Translations under genes and position numbers: made by a program
DNA from: Bretschneidera sinensis
Lineage: Eukaryota; Streptophyta; Magnoliopsida; Brassicales; Akaniaceae
DNA length: 64,000 bases
NCBI GenBank assembly: GCA_023935145.1
Contig: CM043698.1
Span: forward strand, 16,557,001-16,621,000
Direction of reading: 5' to 3'
Part shown: positions 23,701 through 37,678 of the stretch, piece by piece
How the letters are laid out: the number at the start of each line of letters is the position of its first letter
How positions within the stretch are numbered: position 1 is the stretch's first letter
The notes under the pieces: generated by a model
The model's database searches: none
What the model was told of the DNA's origin: nothing
The model's input: only the letters and a program-made list of their open reading frames with translations

Positions 23701-24862
23701 GCATCTTGTATGCAAGCTTAAGAAGTCCATTTATGGATTAAAACAGGCATCCCGGCAATGGTATTGGAAATTTGATCAGGTGATTATATCCTTTGGATTT
23801 AAGGAAAACATCGTTGATCAATGCATATATCTCAAGTTCAGTGGGAGCAAATTTATTATCCTGGTGCTATATGTAGGCGATATTCTACTAGCAAGCAGCG
23901 ATATAGGCCTATTGCATGAAACCAAGAGATTTCTATCAAGTAAATTTGAAATGAAAGATCTTGGTGAAACGTCCTTTGTTTTGGGTATATAGATCCATAA
24001 AGATCGTTCTAGAGGTATACTTGGACTATCACCGAAGGCTTATATTGATAAAGTGCTAAGTAGATTTGGCATGAGTGGTTGTGCACTAGGAAACACACCC
24101 GTGGCAAAGGGTGATAAGTTCAATTTGCTCCAATGTCCGAAAAATGAACTTGAGAAGAAGGAAACGGAGAAATATCCCTATGCTTTGGCTGTTGGAAGTC
24201 TCATGTATGCACAAGTATGTACGCGACCGGACATTGCGTACATTGTTCGAATGTTAGGCAGATATTTGAGTAGCCCGAGCGTGGATCATTGGAAAGCAGC
24301 TAAACGAGTTATGAGATATCTACAGAGAACGAAAGATTATATACTCACATATCAGAGATCGGATCTTTTGGAGATTGTTGGGTATTCAGACTCCGATTTT
24401 GCTAAGTGTCTCAATAGTAGGAGATCCACTTCTGGCTATGTCTTTATATTAGCTAGAGGAGCTATATCATGGAAGAGTGTGAAACAGTCACTCGTAGCTA
24501 CTTCCACCATGGAGGCAGAGTTCATAGCTTGCCATGAGGCATCAAATCAGGGAATATGGCTGCGAAATTTTATCGCTGGGCTGCGCACTGTTGATGGCAT
24601 TGATAGACCATTAACAATTTATTGTGATAATAAGGCTGTTGAGTTGTATTCCAAGAACAACTAAAGCTCGTTGAGGTCAAAGCATATTGACATCAAGTTT
24701 CTGGTTGTCAAAGAGAGAGTTCAAAATTCTCAAGTGTCAATTGAGCATATCAATACAAACTCTATGATTGCGGATCCGCTTACTAAAGGTTTGCCACTCA
24801 TAGTGTTTCATGAGCATGTTGCTCACATGGGTGTTGTTCTTTTGGACCATATGCCTGTATAG
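20757..24862 (+). pseudogene. Copia C1 gag-pol polyprotein, nearly continuous frame
   Basis: One frame runs from about 20954 to 24862 with four nonsense codons: TAG 21401, TGA 23444, TAG 23990 and TAA 24662 (first base). A 1-bp shift near 20985 separates the gag N-terminus (ISVNINSIPVLNSTNFKKW), and no ATG is seen there. Order: gag, zinc knuckle [14 protein letters not shown] (about 21512), protease where the usual DSG motif reads NTD, a pre-integrase [11 protein letters not shown] block, integrase ([29 protein letters not shown]), RT (SPILTKDSFR, QMDVKTVFLNGN, YGLKQASRQW) and RNase H (SDSDFAKCLNSRRSTSGY, MEAEFIA, RSKHIDIKF). The RT box reads YVGD at 23870-23881 instead of YVDD. These changes make protease and RT inactive. 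Confidence 0.9.
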
Positions 24863-25269
24863 TGGGAGTTTGTATTTGGATTTTTACTTTTGTTTAATTG
24901 ACATGGTTATGTTGATTACTCTATGATGACTTTCATTGCAGTTTTGCATTTAATGTTTGAAAGTATTTCATATGATTCTTTTGAGTCATATGGAGGACCA
25001 GTTGGAAATTGACATGTTTAATATCACGTTTCATGTAACTTTCATGCTATACATCCATACTAGATCTATGTCGTTAATTATGTTAGTGTTGTGACTATTG
25101 ATGGGTCTTGTTACGATAAATGTGATAAAGGCTGCTTTGATCCTACATTGATATGGTTAATGGACCAGATTGTTGTTGGATATTTTGGTTTAGATAGCAC
25201 AAATGAGCTCAATCAAGGTTATCTTCATGTACAATATAAAAGATAACATATGTAACCCAAGTGGGAGAT

Positions 25270-25690
25270 TGTTGGAATTTTGGGTTCAGACATGTTATAA
25301 TATTGTACATATAGACCCGTTATCTAATAAAGGACCCAATTAAGTGATTTAATTTTTATGGGTCTCCAAAGTATCAAGGTTCTTTAGTATGGGCCACCTT
25401 ATGTGTAGAAGCCCGATGTGGTATGGGTCTTTGTTAATGGGCCAAAGACCCAATGCATATGTGTGAGGTAACTATTAGAGTTATGGTCCCTAAGGCACAG
25501 GGATATAAATAGACATCAGAAGAAGGTGTTTAGTGTGTGTTAAACTTTGTTGAAACAGACAGTTCTTCTCCCTCCCCACTATTATTCAGTTGATTGGTTC
25601 CCATACCAAATGTGGTTCTCCCTGTAGTCTTAAAAGATCAACCCAAGGAAACTTGCTTGCAATGGATTTCGGTTCGTTTTTCTAATTCAT
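25270..25690 (+). mobile_element. Copia C1 3' LTR
   Basis: Starts TGTTGGAATTTTGG directly after the polypurine tract and ends about AATTCA near 25690. A TATA box lies near 25501. The right end is inferred from a CA terminus before a (TA)n run, because no second LTR is available for comparison. Confidence 0.6.
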
Positions 25691-25699
25691 CTTCTCAAT

Positions 25700-25744
<45 letters not shown>

Positions 25745-25890
25745 TTCTTAATAAGTTTAACATGAGGTCTTGGCTGTATTGTTGATGATTATGTGTATTA
25801 GCATCAAGATTAAAATCTAACACGATGTTGTTCCTCTTCCCAGTTATCGAGGTTGTTTAATTTTTTCCACCTAAAATGACAAATGATTTT
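25691..25890. other. Short spacer with TA microsatellite
   Basis: Contains a (TA)n run at about 25702-25741. The rest is AT-rich host sequence up to the ATTTT target duplication of element C2 (25886-25890). Confidence 0.6.
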
Positions 25891-28800
25891 TGTTGGATAA
25901 TTGCTTTGAATTTGTGGTGGGCCAAAAGTTGAGTCCACTTTTGGTGCATTATTTGTGGCTCAATTTGATGGGTCAAAAGTAACATTCACTTTCAACCATG
26001 GTGGATGACAAAGTCTTATATTGGATGACAAAGTCACTTTCGGTGCAATTGGGTGACAAATGATTAGCATCCATTAGCTTTGTCCTTTGGACTTTTGTGA
26101 ACCTATAAAAGGCATTCCAATGTGAAGTATTATAAATAGGTGGAGTTGAGAGAGATAAGCTTAGCCCATCCTGTTAAAGATTATGAGATTGTGTGTATTA
26201 GCTAAAGCCAAATTTTGTAAACACTCTTTGTATATTTTCTCACCATAGTGAAATTTTGCTGATGCCCTCTGCCGTGGACGTAAGCTTTAAGCCGAACCAT
26301 GTAAATTTGCTGTCTCCTTTTTTTTATCTTACTTTATTGTTTTGTGGTTATTATTCGATCAACGTACGATCCTGTCACGATCCAATCTAACAAATTAGTA
26401 TTAGAGCTGGTTGAAGATCATTATGTTCGATCAAGATGTCAACAATGAGGTTTGATATTGAGAAGTTTGATGGAAACAACAGTTTCAGTCTATGGAAAGT
26501 TCGTATGTTTGTCATTCTAACCCAGAATGGCTTGAAGAAAGTACTACTGGGGAAAGCCAAAAATCTTACCGGCATGAGTGATGAAGATTGGGATGACCTG
26601 GATGACAAGACTCTATCCGCAATCCAACTGAGTCTTTCAAATGATGTCTTATAGCAAATTCTGTCAGAGAAGACTTCTGCAGCCTTATGGGCTAAGCTAG
26701 AGGAGTTGTACTTGACTAAATCCTTGGCCAACATGTTAGTTATGAAGCAACGCCTTTATAGTCTCCGCATGACAGAAGGTTCCTCTCTCATGTCCCATAT
26801 CAGTGAGTTTATCTCAATTATTAATGATTTGAAAAATATTGAAGTTGTTATTGGGTCTGAAGATCAAGCTCTCTTGTTATTATGTTCATTACCATTCTCA
26901 TACAAAAAATTTAGAGACACTATAATTTATAGTAGGGAAAAATTAAATTTTGATGATGCGATATCTTCCATTATGGGTAAGGAGAAATTAGATAATGAAC
27001 TTTTGTCTAGTAAGTCTGATGATCAGGGCTCCAGTCTTGTTGCAAGAGGCAGATCCAACAACAAAGACTTTGATGGTGGCAAGAATAGAAGAAGATCAAA
27101 GTCAAGAGGAAAGCACAAAAATTTGACTTGTAATTATTGCAAGAAGAAATGACACATCGTAGCGGAATGCTACAAGCTACATAACAAAAAGAAGAATGAC
27201 CAGCAAAATGACAAAGGCAAGCAGAAGGAAGACACAGCTGATGCTGATGTAGCAGAAGAAAAAGGTGTTGATGTTCTATTTGTAACCGACAAGACCAGAT
27301 CCAACGACGAGTGGATTCTTGATTCTGAATGTTCTTATCATATGTGCCCTAACAGAGATTGGTTCTCCACATATGATTCTGTTAAAGGTGGAGTTGTTTT
27401 AATGGGCAATAATGCCACTTGCAAAACTGTTGGTGTAGGCACAGTAAAAATCAAGATGCATGATGGAGTTATCAGGACATTGACTGATATCAGACATGTA
27501 CCTGATTTGAAGAAAAATCTTATTTCTTTGGGCATTCTGGATGCCAATGGCTGCAAATCTGTGATTAAGTCTGGGAACATAAAGATTTCCCATGGTGCTC
27601 TTGTTCTCATGAAAGGAAAGAAGTTTGGCAGTCTATACACCTTATTGGGTTCAACAGTTACAAGCTCTACAGCGGTTTCCTCATCCATGTCAGATTCAGA
27701 CTCTACAAAGTTGTGGCATATGCGCCTAGGGCATATGAGTGAGCAGGGATTAGCTGTACTCAGTAAAAGAGGTCTTCTGCCTGAGAGAAAATTGGGAAGC
27801 TGGATTTTTGTGAGCATTGTGTCTTTGGAAAGCAGAAAATAGTCAGCTTCAACACTGCAATTCACAGAACCAAAGGTACTCTTGATTACATTCATTTTGA
27901 TTTATGGGGATTTCCCGTGAAATTTTCAAATGAGGAGCCAGATACTTGCTAACGATTATTGATGATTTTTCTAGAAAGACTTGGGTCTATTTTCTCAGGC
28001 ACAAGAATGAAGTATTTAGCATTTTCAAGCAATACAAGAACTTATTGGAGAAGCAGACCAGGAAGCAAGTCAAAAGACTCCGAACAGATAATAGTCTTGA
28101 GTTTTGTGTTTCGGAGTTTAATCAATTTTGCAAAGACGAAGGCATCGTTAGACATCTGACGGTGAGAAAGACACCACAACAGAATGGTGTTGCAGAGATG
28201 ATGAATCAAACACTGTTAGAAAGAGCTTGATGTATGCTTTCTAGCGTAGGTCTTGGCAAGGAATTTTGGGAAGAAGCAGTCAATTTGGTATGTCATTTGG
28301 TGAACCGCTCTCCTCACATATCACTTGAACTTAAGACACCTGAAGAGATATGGTCAGGTAGCCCTCCTGATTACTCTAACTTAAGAATATTTGGTTACCC
28401 TGCATATACTCATGTGAATGAAGGAAAATTGGAGCCTAGGGCGAAGAAATGCATTTTTCTTGGTTATGCTTCTGGTGTTAAGGGTTTTCGCTTATGGTGT
28501 CCTGATACTCATAAGTTTATGATTAGCAGAGATGTTACTTTTGATGAATCTGCTATCCTTCACCCTAGAAAACGAGAATGTACAAGAGAAGGTGGAGCTT
28601 GAGGTTGGTACCTCATCATCTGCAAATCCTAATCCTATTCAGTCAAGAAGTTCATCTGCAGGTGGAGAGACACACCATGAAACTGAGCATCACACTATAG
28701 CTGGTGGTAGACAAATGAGACAGATAAAGGCACCTCAGCGGTATGGTTTTGAAAATATGTTAGCTTATGCATTAAATGTTGCAGAAACCATTGATGTCGA

Positions 28801-30856
28801 CGATCCAACTTCATACTCTGAGACCATCAGTTCATCTGATTCAGAAAAATAGCTCGTTGCGATGCATGAAGAGATGGAATCTCTAAAGAAAAATGACATC
28901 TGAAAATTGGTCGAACCACCTAATGGTAAGAAAATTATCGGGTGTAAATAGATATTTAAGAAAAATGAAAGAGTCATAGGTGTTGAAGACACCAAGTATA
29001 AGGCATGATTAATAGCGAAAGGCTACAGCCAAGTGGGGGGAGTTGATTTTAATGATGTTTTCTCTCCAATTGTTAGACATATTTCTATTCGTGTCTTACT
29101 TGCTTTAGTTGCAATGCATAATTTGGAGTTGGAGCAACTTGATGTGAAAACAGTCTTTCTTCATGGTGATCTTGATGAACAAATTTATATACAGCAACAA
29201 AAAGGTTTTGAAGTTGAAGGCAAGGAAGATCATGTTTGTCTTCTAAAGAAATCCTTATATGGACTCAAGCAGTCTCCACACCAGTGGTATCGGAGGTTTG
29301 ACTCTTTTATGCTGAGTATTGGATTTTTTAGATGCAAGTATGATAGTTGTGTCTACTATCAAAGACTTGATGATGGTATTTTCATATATTTGTTGTTATA
29401 TGTTGATGATATGTTGATTGCAGCAAAGAACATATATGAAATTAATAGATTGAAATCTCAGCTAAATGATGAATTTGAGATGAAAGACCTAGGTGCAGCA
29501 AAGAAAATTTTGGGAATGGAGATCAACAGAGATAAAGGTGCATGTAGATTATTTCTGTCACAACAGAAATATATTGAGAAAGTCCTGAAACGTTTTGGTA
29601 TGTATGATGCTAAACCTGTGAGTACTGTTTTAGCTTCTCACTTTAGATTATCAACATCCATGTCACTACAGTCAGAAGATGAGATACTATATATGTCTAG
29701 AGTTCCATATTCTAGTGCAGTGGGAAGTATTATGTATGCAATGGTTTGCACTCGACAAGATATCTCACATACTGTCAGTGTAGTTAGCAGATATTTGTCC
29801 TATCCAGGAAAAACTCATTGGCAAGCTGTCAAGTGGATTTTCAGATATTTGAATGGTACTTCTACTGCTTGTTTGGAATTCGGTAAAACTTCTGACAATC
29901 TAGCTGCATATGTTGATTCAGATTTTGCAGGTGATTTGGATAGGAGAAGATCAATTACATGTTATGTATTTACTATTGGGATTTGTGCAGTCAGTTGGAA
30001 AGCTACCTAGCAGCCGACACTTGCATTGTCTACTACAGAGGTAAAATTTATGGCTGTTACAGAAGCTGCCAAAGAAGCCATTTTGTTAAGAGGTATACTT
30101 AATGAGCTCAGTTTGGAAACAAATAAAACTGTAGTTTATTGTGACAGTCAAAGTGCTAAGATTGGCACTCTGAATAATCCAACTGATATGTTGACAAAAT
30201 CTCTTCCCATTGCCAAGTTCACTCACTGCATGGACTTGGTTGGTGTTGCACAACATTTGCATTAGACCCTTCGGGATTGTTTGGCAGAGGTTGAAGTTTT
30301 TATTTTCACTATTGTCAAATTCAAGTCAAGGTGGAGATTTGTTGGATAATTGCCTTGAATTTGTGGTGTGCCAAAAGTTGAGTCAAAAGTTGAGTCCACT
30401 TTCGGTGCATTATTTGTGGCTCAATTTGATGGGTCAAAAGTAACATTCACTTTCGGCCATGGTGGATGACAAAGTCTTATATTGGATGACAAAGTCACTT
30501 TCGGTGCAATTGGGTGACAAATGATTAGCATCCATTGGCTTTGTCCTTTGGACTTTTATGAGCCTATAAAAGGCATTCCAACGTGAAGTATTATAAATAG
30601 GTGGAGTTGAGAGAGATAAGCTTAGCCCATCCTGTTATAGATTATGAGATTGTGTGTATTAGCTAAAGCCAAATTTTGTAAACACTCTTTATATATTTTC
30701 TCACTGTAGTGAAATTTTACTAATGGCCTCTGCCCCGTAGACGTAGACTTTAAGTCGAACCACGTAAATTTACTGTCTCCTTTTTTTTTATCTTACTTTA
30801 TTGTTTTGTGGTTATTATTCGATCAACGTACGATCCTGTCACGATCCAATCTAACA
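25891..30856 (+). mobile_element. Copia element C2, TNT1/Tork-like, complete ends
   Basis: 5' LTR 25891-26392 and 3' LTR 30340-30856, both running TGTTGGATAATTGC to CAATCTAACA. The whole is flanked by the 5-bp target duplication ATTTT (25886-25890 and 30857-30861). A primer-binding-like TTAGTATTAGAGCTGG follows the 5' LTR, and the polypurine tract CAAGGTGGAGAT precedes the 3' LTR. A TATA box (TATAAATAGG) lies at about 26130 and 30590. By eye I count about 22 substitutions between the LTRs over ~500 bp, plus a 12-bp duplication in the 3' copy. That implies an insertion much younger than the level of coding decay suggests. Confidence 0.92.
26436..30265 (+). pseudogene. Copia C2 gag-pol (TNT1-94-like), multiply broken
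   Basis: Similar in order and motifs to TNT1/Tork polyproteins: gag MSTMRFDIEKFDGNNSF, zinc knuckle CNYCKKK then a stop (27150), protease where DSG reads DSE, pre-integrase WHMRLGHMSEQG, integrase (IIDDFSRKTWV, QNGVAE), RT and RNase H. Stops are seen at 26652, 27150, 28228, 28850, about 28901, about 28948, about 29006 and 30008, with frameshifts near 27800, 27940 and 28560. The RT from 29033 is open for 325 codons and keeps YVDD (29399-29410). The RNase H C-terminus goes directly from CDSQSAK to NNPTDMLTKSLP, so roughly 35 residues that the family has there, including the HIDVRYH segment, are deleted. Non-autonomous at best. Confidence 0.9.
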
Positions 30857-30861
30857 ATTTT

Positions 30862-31079
30862 TGTTTTTCCACGTGCAGTTTTCTGTATTGCAATGTAAAA
30901 ACACTATGGAAGCCCAACCATAAAATACAAAGACTATAAAGCAAACAAACTTGGAAGAAAGACTGCAATTGAGTTCGATAATAAATGGTACACATGATAA
31001 CGTTGTCTTTAAAAGTAGATTTCACATCTTCAAAATCTTTGACTTGACACGTATAATTTTAATGCGTCTACTTTTCAGA
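30862..31079. other. AT-rich host sequence beside C2
   Basis: Continuation of the sequence at 25700-25890 on the other side of element C2. No gene is seen. It holds only short frames. Confidence 0.5.
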
Positions 31080-31440
31080 ATTTGATTATATACAAATATA
31101 TAAATTTTTAATTTTAATAAGTAATATATAGTTTATTACAAAAAAGAAATAGAATATATTAATTTAAGGGGTCCTATTCTTTTTTAATTTAGACAAATAA
31201 ACTCTCACGTACGGATCCAAATAATTAAAAATATTGTTATTAAGTAAGGTCAAACTTATTAGAAAATGTTCATGACAACATCTTTTTGTCAGTTTGTTTT
31301 TCTGACTTTATCCTTACTAAGATGATAATCTAAATTTTGTGTCTCCGTGATCTGGAATTTCAAGAGAGATCATACAAGTTTATTTCTACATCATCTAACA
31401 TTTATATAACTTTAAATTTTTTAACAACAAATTTTTTTTA
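31080..31440 (-). promoter_or_regulatory. Promoter remnant of a third HCT-like copy
   Basis: About 350 bp align with the region upstream of HCT-like pseudogene 2 (33365-33600). They share the TAATAAGTA(A/G)TATATAGTTTA string, the GATGATAATCTAAATTTTGT block, and the ATC-ACA-AGTT block just before the TATA box, which is TATATAAA (minus) at 31408-31401. The minus orientation would drive a gene to the left, but no HCT coding sequence is found at 30862-31079. The gene body is absent; copia C2 inserted about 220 bp away. Confidence 0.65.
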
Positions 31441-31635
31441 TTGATATTGATAATTAAGAAACAAAACTACAGAGAATTAAAGTTTACAACCAAAAATCAA
31501 CAAACCGGACAAAAGATAATTTAAGTATTAGATTACTTAAAGGATTATCAGCTGCACTCACTTGTGTATTTGCCTTCATTAACTGATCCGATTACAATTG
31601 CCTTTAAAGGATTATCAAGGTCCATTGCTAATGCA
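31441..31635. other. 3' flank of HCT-like pseudogene 2
   Basis: Short non-coding spacer. From about 31576 it matches the 3' flank of pseudogene 1 (from about 10584). Confidence 0.5.
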
Positions 31636-33334
<1,699 letters not shown>

Positions 33335-33561
33335 CTAAATTAACCACAAGACTGTCAGTAATATATATTAATTTTAATAAGTAGTATATAGTTTAATAAA
33401 AAAAATGAAATAGACTATATTTAAGGATGCAATGCTTTTTGTAAGTAAGTTTTTCTGCCTTTGTCCTTATTATTAAGATGATAATCTAAATTTTGTTTCT
33501 CTGTAATCCAGAATTTAATTTCAAGGGAGATCATGCAAGTTCATTTCTACATGATCTAACT

Positions 33562-33569
33562 TTTATATA
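33562..33569 (-). promoter_or_regulatory. TATA box of HCT-like pseudogene 2
   Basis: TATATAAA on the minus strand, 243 bp upstream of the start codon. It is conserved with 13868-13875 and 31401-31408. Confidence 0.6.
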
Positions 33570-33652
33570 GCTTTGAATTTTATAACAACCAAAACAAGCA
33601 GCAGTCAAAACAAAAATCTCCACTGCAACACACAAAATCAGATGGAAAACAA

Positions 33653-34190
33653 TTAACAAAAACAGAGCCATCCAACTCGAAGAACAAAGTTAGTGATCCT
33701 CCGTTCTTTGCTATCAAAAAGTTTTAAATAAAAATTGCTTACTTGATGATAAAAAGCACCTTGAATCAAAAACTGCTTATAGTCACTGATCCTCCGTTTT
33801 TTGCCCCTCACCAATAGTATAAAAGAAATGAAAAGCGTATGATTAAAGAGCAATTTGCAGAGAGAGAGAGAAGAAAAACTAAAGCGAGAGAGAGATCGAA
33901 GATATTTTTTATCGACTCGTTGAAGCCAAATTTATAGCAGCAAAAGTTTTTTCTTTACTGCATCCCTTTCTTACAGTAAATTAGCTTTGATGAATAAAAA
34001 CCTAAAAGAAAAAAAACGCAGAAATCCATCCCGCGTGAAAGTATATTTGAGCATGGAAATAGGTCAACATATATATAACAAAAAAAAAATGGTTAGTTTT
34101 CATTATAAAAAATCAGTTTATGATTTAAACATTTTAAAAGTATGTTTCTTTTTTATTAAAGTAAACTGTGTATTCTCGTGAAATTTTTTT
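33653..34190. other. Upstream region of HCT-like pseudogene 2
   Basis: No gene supported. A GA-rich run (33858-33895) and a TATAAAT (minus, about 33938) resemble a second promoter and CT-rich 5' leader reading toward the pseudogene. CGGAGGATCA-like words recur at about 33698 and 33788 (minus). The homologous region of pseudogene 1 is lost at 13975. Confidence 0.4.
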
Positions 34191-36540
34191 TTGAATTTTT
34201 AATATATATTTTAAAATTTTGTTGAATTGATTTGATTATTATATATTTATTTATTTTATGTTTTTGGTACGATGTACATGTTTAAAATTATATAAAAACT
34301 TAATCACGGATATTCTAGTTTGGACTAAATCTATATTGATTTTGTCGTTTTGAAAAATTTGATTGATCGAACATATTCAAAATCTAGTTTTTCTTTATTT
34401 TTGTAAGTAATAAATTTGTAAGATTTAATTAATTCTTGTAATGAATTTGATTTTAAATTTAATGACAAAATGAAATATTATAATAAAAAAATTTACAGTT
34501 TGAATTAACTTTTAATTGGAAAAAATATATATTAAACCTACGTCTCAAATTGAACCATTGATTTGAATGGATTGAATTGAATTAAAATCAAATAGTTTAT
34601 AAATTAACTTGAATTAAAAAAAATTCAATTCAATATTATTAAATTGAATTAATTTTTTAAGTCAACTCCATCCAATCCAATACTACAATCAATCCGATAC
34701 TATAATCACCGTTGAAACCCTTTTAAGATTATTATTTAAAATTTAAATAAAAAATAAAAAATGAAATAAACTAGGACCATACTAATGTATCAGTCTTGAT
34801 CTAGTTACATAGTTTTTAACTCGATATAATTGAGTTGGATCGATTTTTTAAACCCACGTATACCCACCACAAGTGTGTAATAGGGAGTTTTGATATGGTT
34901 TTGTGTTGCTCTTATACTTTCATTTAGTCAGCTTGGCTTTTAGTCAGTTGGTCCATAGGATAAAGGGGAAATAGAAATCTCTAATTCCCTACGTATTCTT
35001 TTGTTTGGTTGTAAAATAAGCACGTAATTACAATTATATGATATAAGCTCAATTGTCTTTAAAATTAAAATAAAAAATAGCATGAAGAGAAGTGTCACTT
35101 TCAATTCCAACATTGACTTGTAAACTTTAATGGAAGATAAAGACGTGGAGCATTATCAACCATCTGATCTGATGTGAATTGAGTAAACCAGTTTTTATAG
35201 ACGTTGAGCATTATTAACCATCCGAAATTGTATGGCTAATAATACCAAAAAATCTGTTTTTTTTTCATTATAAAATTCTAAATTGTGTTTGATCAAAGTT
35301 AATCATCAATTGTATTAAAAAAATTATTGATTATTAAAGATATGAAAAATGTTATTTTAGTTAATAAATTTTTTTTACAATTTTTTTTCAACTATAAAAA
35401 CGTCATATCATTATATAATTTTAAATATTTTATATAATTATAATACTTTCATAATTAATTTTTCACTACACTACTTTTGGAAAAGTTAAAAAAATTGTGA
35501 CTATATGCGTTTTAAGAGTTAAGATTATTGGATAAAAGAAGTACTACAAATTATTGTGTTATTCAGTGAATGCTTTTATGTACAACTTACAGTTTAGTAA
35601 GCAATTTGTCTCACGCTGCATGAATTTGAAGAAAACAGAGAAAGAGAAAGGAATAAATATAACATGTGAGTTCAGTACCACCGAAATAAATTATCAATTC
35701 TAACATTTACTTATAAACTTTATTCTCTTTTCGTTTTTGTGATTTTATTAAGAGTGAAATTGATATAACATATAAATTACAGTGACTTTAAAAAAAATTA
35801 GAATACAACTATCAAATGAAATAAAAGCTTGAAAAATTTTAAATTGCATTTAAACAACTCTCAAAATCTTTGATGTTGTTTGAATTAAATTTAAGTAAGC
35901 TTAAATTAAATTATTTAAATTTAATCAAGATAATTTTTACCTTGTTATCAACTTACTTAAATTTATTTCAAATATTGTAGATAAAATTTTGAGAGCTGTT
36001 TAGTACAATTTTAAATTTTAGTGATTGAAAATATATTTAAATAAATGCTAAAAAAAATGCCACAATGACTTGACAAAAGTGGTGTGTGAGGGGAACCTAG
36101 ACAAGCATAATGAGCCATTTACTATTGAAATTAATTCGTCCCTATTGAACTTTTAATTCTACGAAATGTTATGATATTTTTTTTAGGTTAATTTCAACAA
36201 AATTTTCTGTTAAATCCAACCTGTAAATTGTAAAACAAACATGGACCATCACAAATAAAAATTAAATGCTTATCAGCAAAATCATACTATTATTTTAAAA
36301 TATAAAAATAATATTCTTATTAAAAAACAAGTAGGTAAAGATTCAAATCTAACAATGGAGACAGAAATTATCAAAACAAAAATATAATAAAATTAAATGA
36401 TACTCCGTACACAGCGGCTTATTAACATTAATGTGTTAAATTGTTCAAATATTTATAGCTGCATTAATTGTAAAAACGACAGTGGGGCCATGCTAGTTAT
36501 GGGTGCATCTGCCATACTATTAACGAGCATGTGATATGTA
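34191..36540. repeat. Degenerate mosaic of the D-type repeats
   Basis: Landmarks of the D units recur here in broken order: ATTCAAAATCTAG (about 34377), CACCACAAGTGTGTAATAGG (about 34865), the GATCTGATGTGA block (about 35165), GATAAAAGAAGTACTAC (about 35530), GTGTGTGAGGGGAACC (about 36090) and the GATACTCCGTAC block (about 36400). No gene seen. It matches 13976-19320 in parts, in keeping with segmental duplication together with the HCT-like genes. Confidence 0.6.
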
Positions 36541-37678
36541 TTGTCATCTCCCCCTCTTCTCCAACGACTCTCTAGTTCACCCTTATTGTTTTGTGTGGGC
36601 CTTTTCTCGAAGCACTGACCTCTAGCTTAACAACATATTTTAAGCATCAACAAATTGATATCGTCCGTGGGAAATTCACATCTCTCGATAACAGTAAAAG
36701 TGAAGAAGTCTAAAGAACTCATCTATTGTCATGCCGCCCAGAAACACCACAAAAAAGGCAGCAAGGGAGCCCCCGCAGTGTGCTCTACCCCCATTCGGAG
36801 CCAAACCCATAGCCAACAATCCAGGTCGATATTCCCCACAATATCTGAATGTATGACCCCTGGGTCGGACCGACAATCCCCCCTCAGAGAGCAGTACCCT
36901 CGCCACTAGGGGACGGATTCCCCTAACCCCGGAAGGGTGACCATGGATTATCCGACCGCCTCGGTGACCCAGGTTCAGTTTCAAGAGCTTTCCCGATTGA
37001 TAATCGACTTGGTCGCCGAAGTCCGGAAGGGAAGCCGACAACCCTCACCTCTGCCCTCTCACCAAACTTCTAGGAAAACTGAATCCTCTGGCAATGAGCT
37101 CCCGGTTGACAGCCATTCCACCGCCGAACCTTTGCTACCTTGCACGACCGATCTAAAGAAAGCTCCTCCTCCAAAAGCAACCCTAACCTGGATAAGCGAA
37201 TCGAAGAGATGGAAGAAAAATCGACAGATCCCTCCAGCACCAGAGCCACAGTATCCTGGACGAGCTCAATGTCCAAGACCCCATTCACACAGGATGTCCT
37301 TGAGACCCCACTCCCACCCAAATTCAGAATATCGCAAATCAAAGCGTATGATGGTTCGGCGGATCCTCTAGAGCACCTACAGCATTACAAAACAACCATG
37401 ACGCTGCACCGACATTCCGACCCAATCATGTGTCGCGCCTTCCCCTTAACGCTCGAGAAAGCTGCCGGCACATGGTATTCACGCTTGAAGCAAGGAAGTA
37501 TTGGCAATTTCAGAGAGCTCAGTTATGCCTTTGCCTCTCACTTTCTCAGTAGTAGGGGTCGAAAAAAAACCTCTGAAAGCCTATTCAACATCGTTCAACA
37601 TCGAGGAGAGAGGCTCCGGGCCTATATATCACGATTCAACACAGCTGCTTAGGAGATCCCGAACCTTGACCCGAAGAG
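36541..37678 (+). pseudogene. Tat-like gypsy leader and gag fragment
   Basis: The GC content is visibly higher than in the surroundings. A short LTR tail (to about 36650, ending CATCAACA) is followed by TCGTCCGTGGGAAA, like the Tat leader GGCGCCGTCTGTGGGAA. The first in-frame ATG (36733, MPPRNTTKKAARE) is closed by a stop at about 36853. A retrotransposon gag domain in another frame spans about 37270-37652: AYDGSADPLEHLQHYKTTM, SDPIMCRAFPLTL, AAGTWYSRL, IGNFRELSYAFASHF. The sequence stops at about 37678, where unit D2 begins, so protease and pol are absent. A 5'-end fragment of an element, not functional. Confidence 0.75.

Larger units (their letters stand above)
20456..25690 (+). mobile_element. 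Copia element C1 (5' LTR missing)
   Basis: A plus-strand copia element. A leader of about 300 bp (20456-20756) precedes the coding region (20757-24862). Then come about 400 bp of non-coding sequence, a polypurine tract AAGTGGGAGAT ending at 25269, and the 3' LTR (25270 to about 25690, starting TGTTGGAATTTTGG). No matching 5' LTR or primer-binding site is found upstream, so the left end is truncated near 20456. The LTR has a TATA box (GATATAAATAGA, about 25501). Confidence 0.8.

Noticed and set aside
33528..33671. A 47-codon hydrophobic frame beginning MALFLLIV upstream of HCT-like pseudogene 2
   Set aside because: It overlaps the TATA box of the pseudogene, and its start is not conserved in copy 1. 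It is most likely chance.
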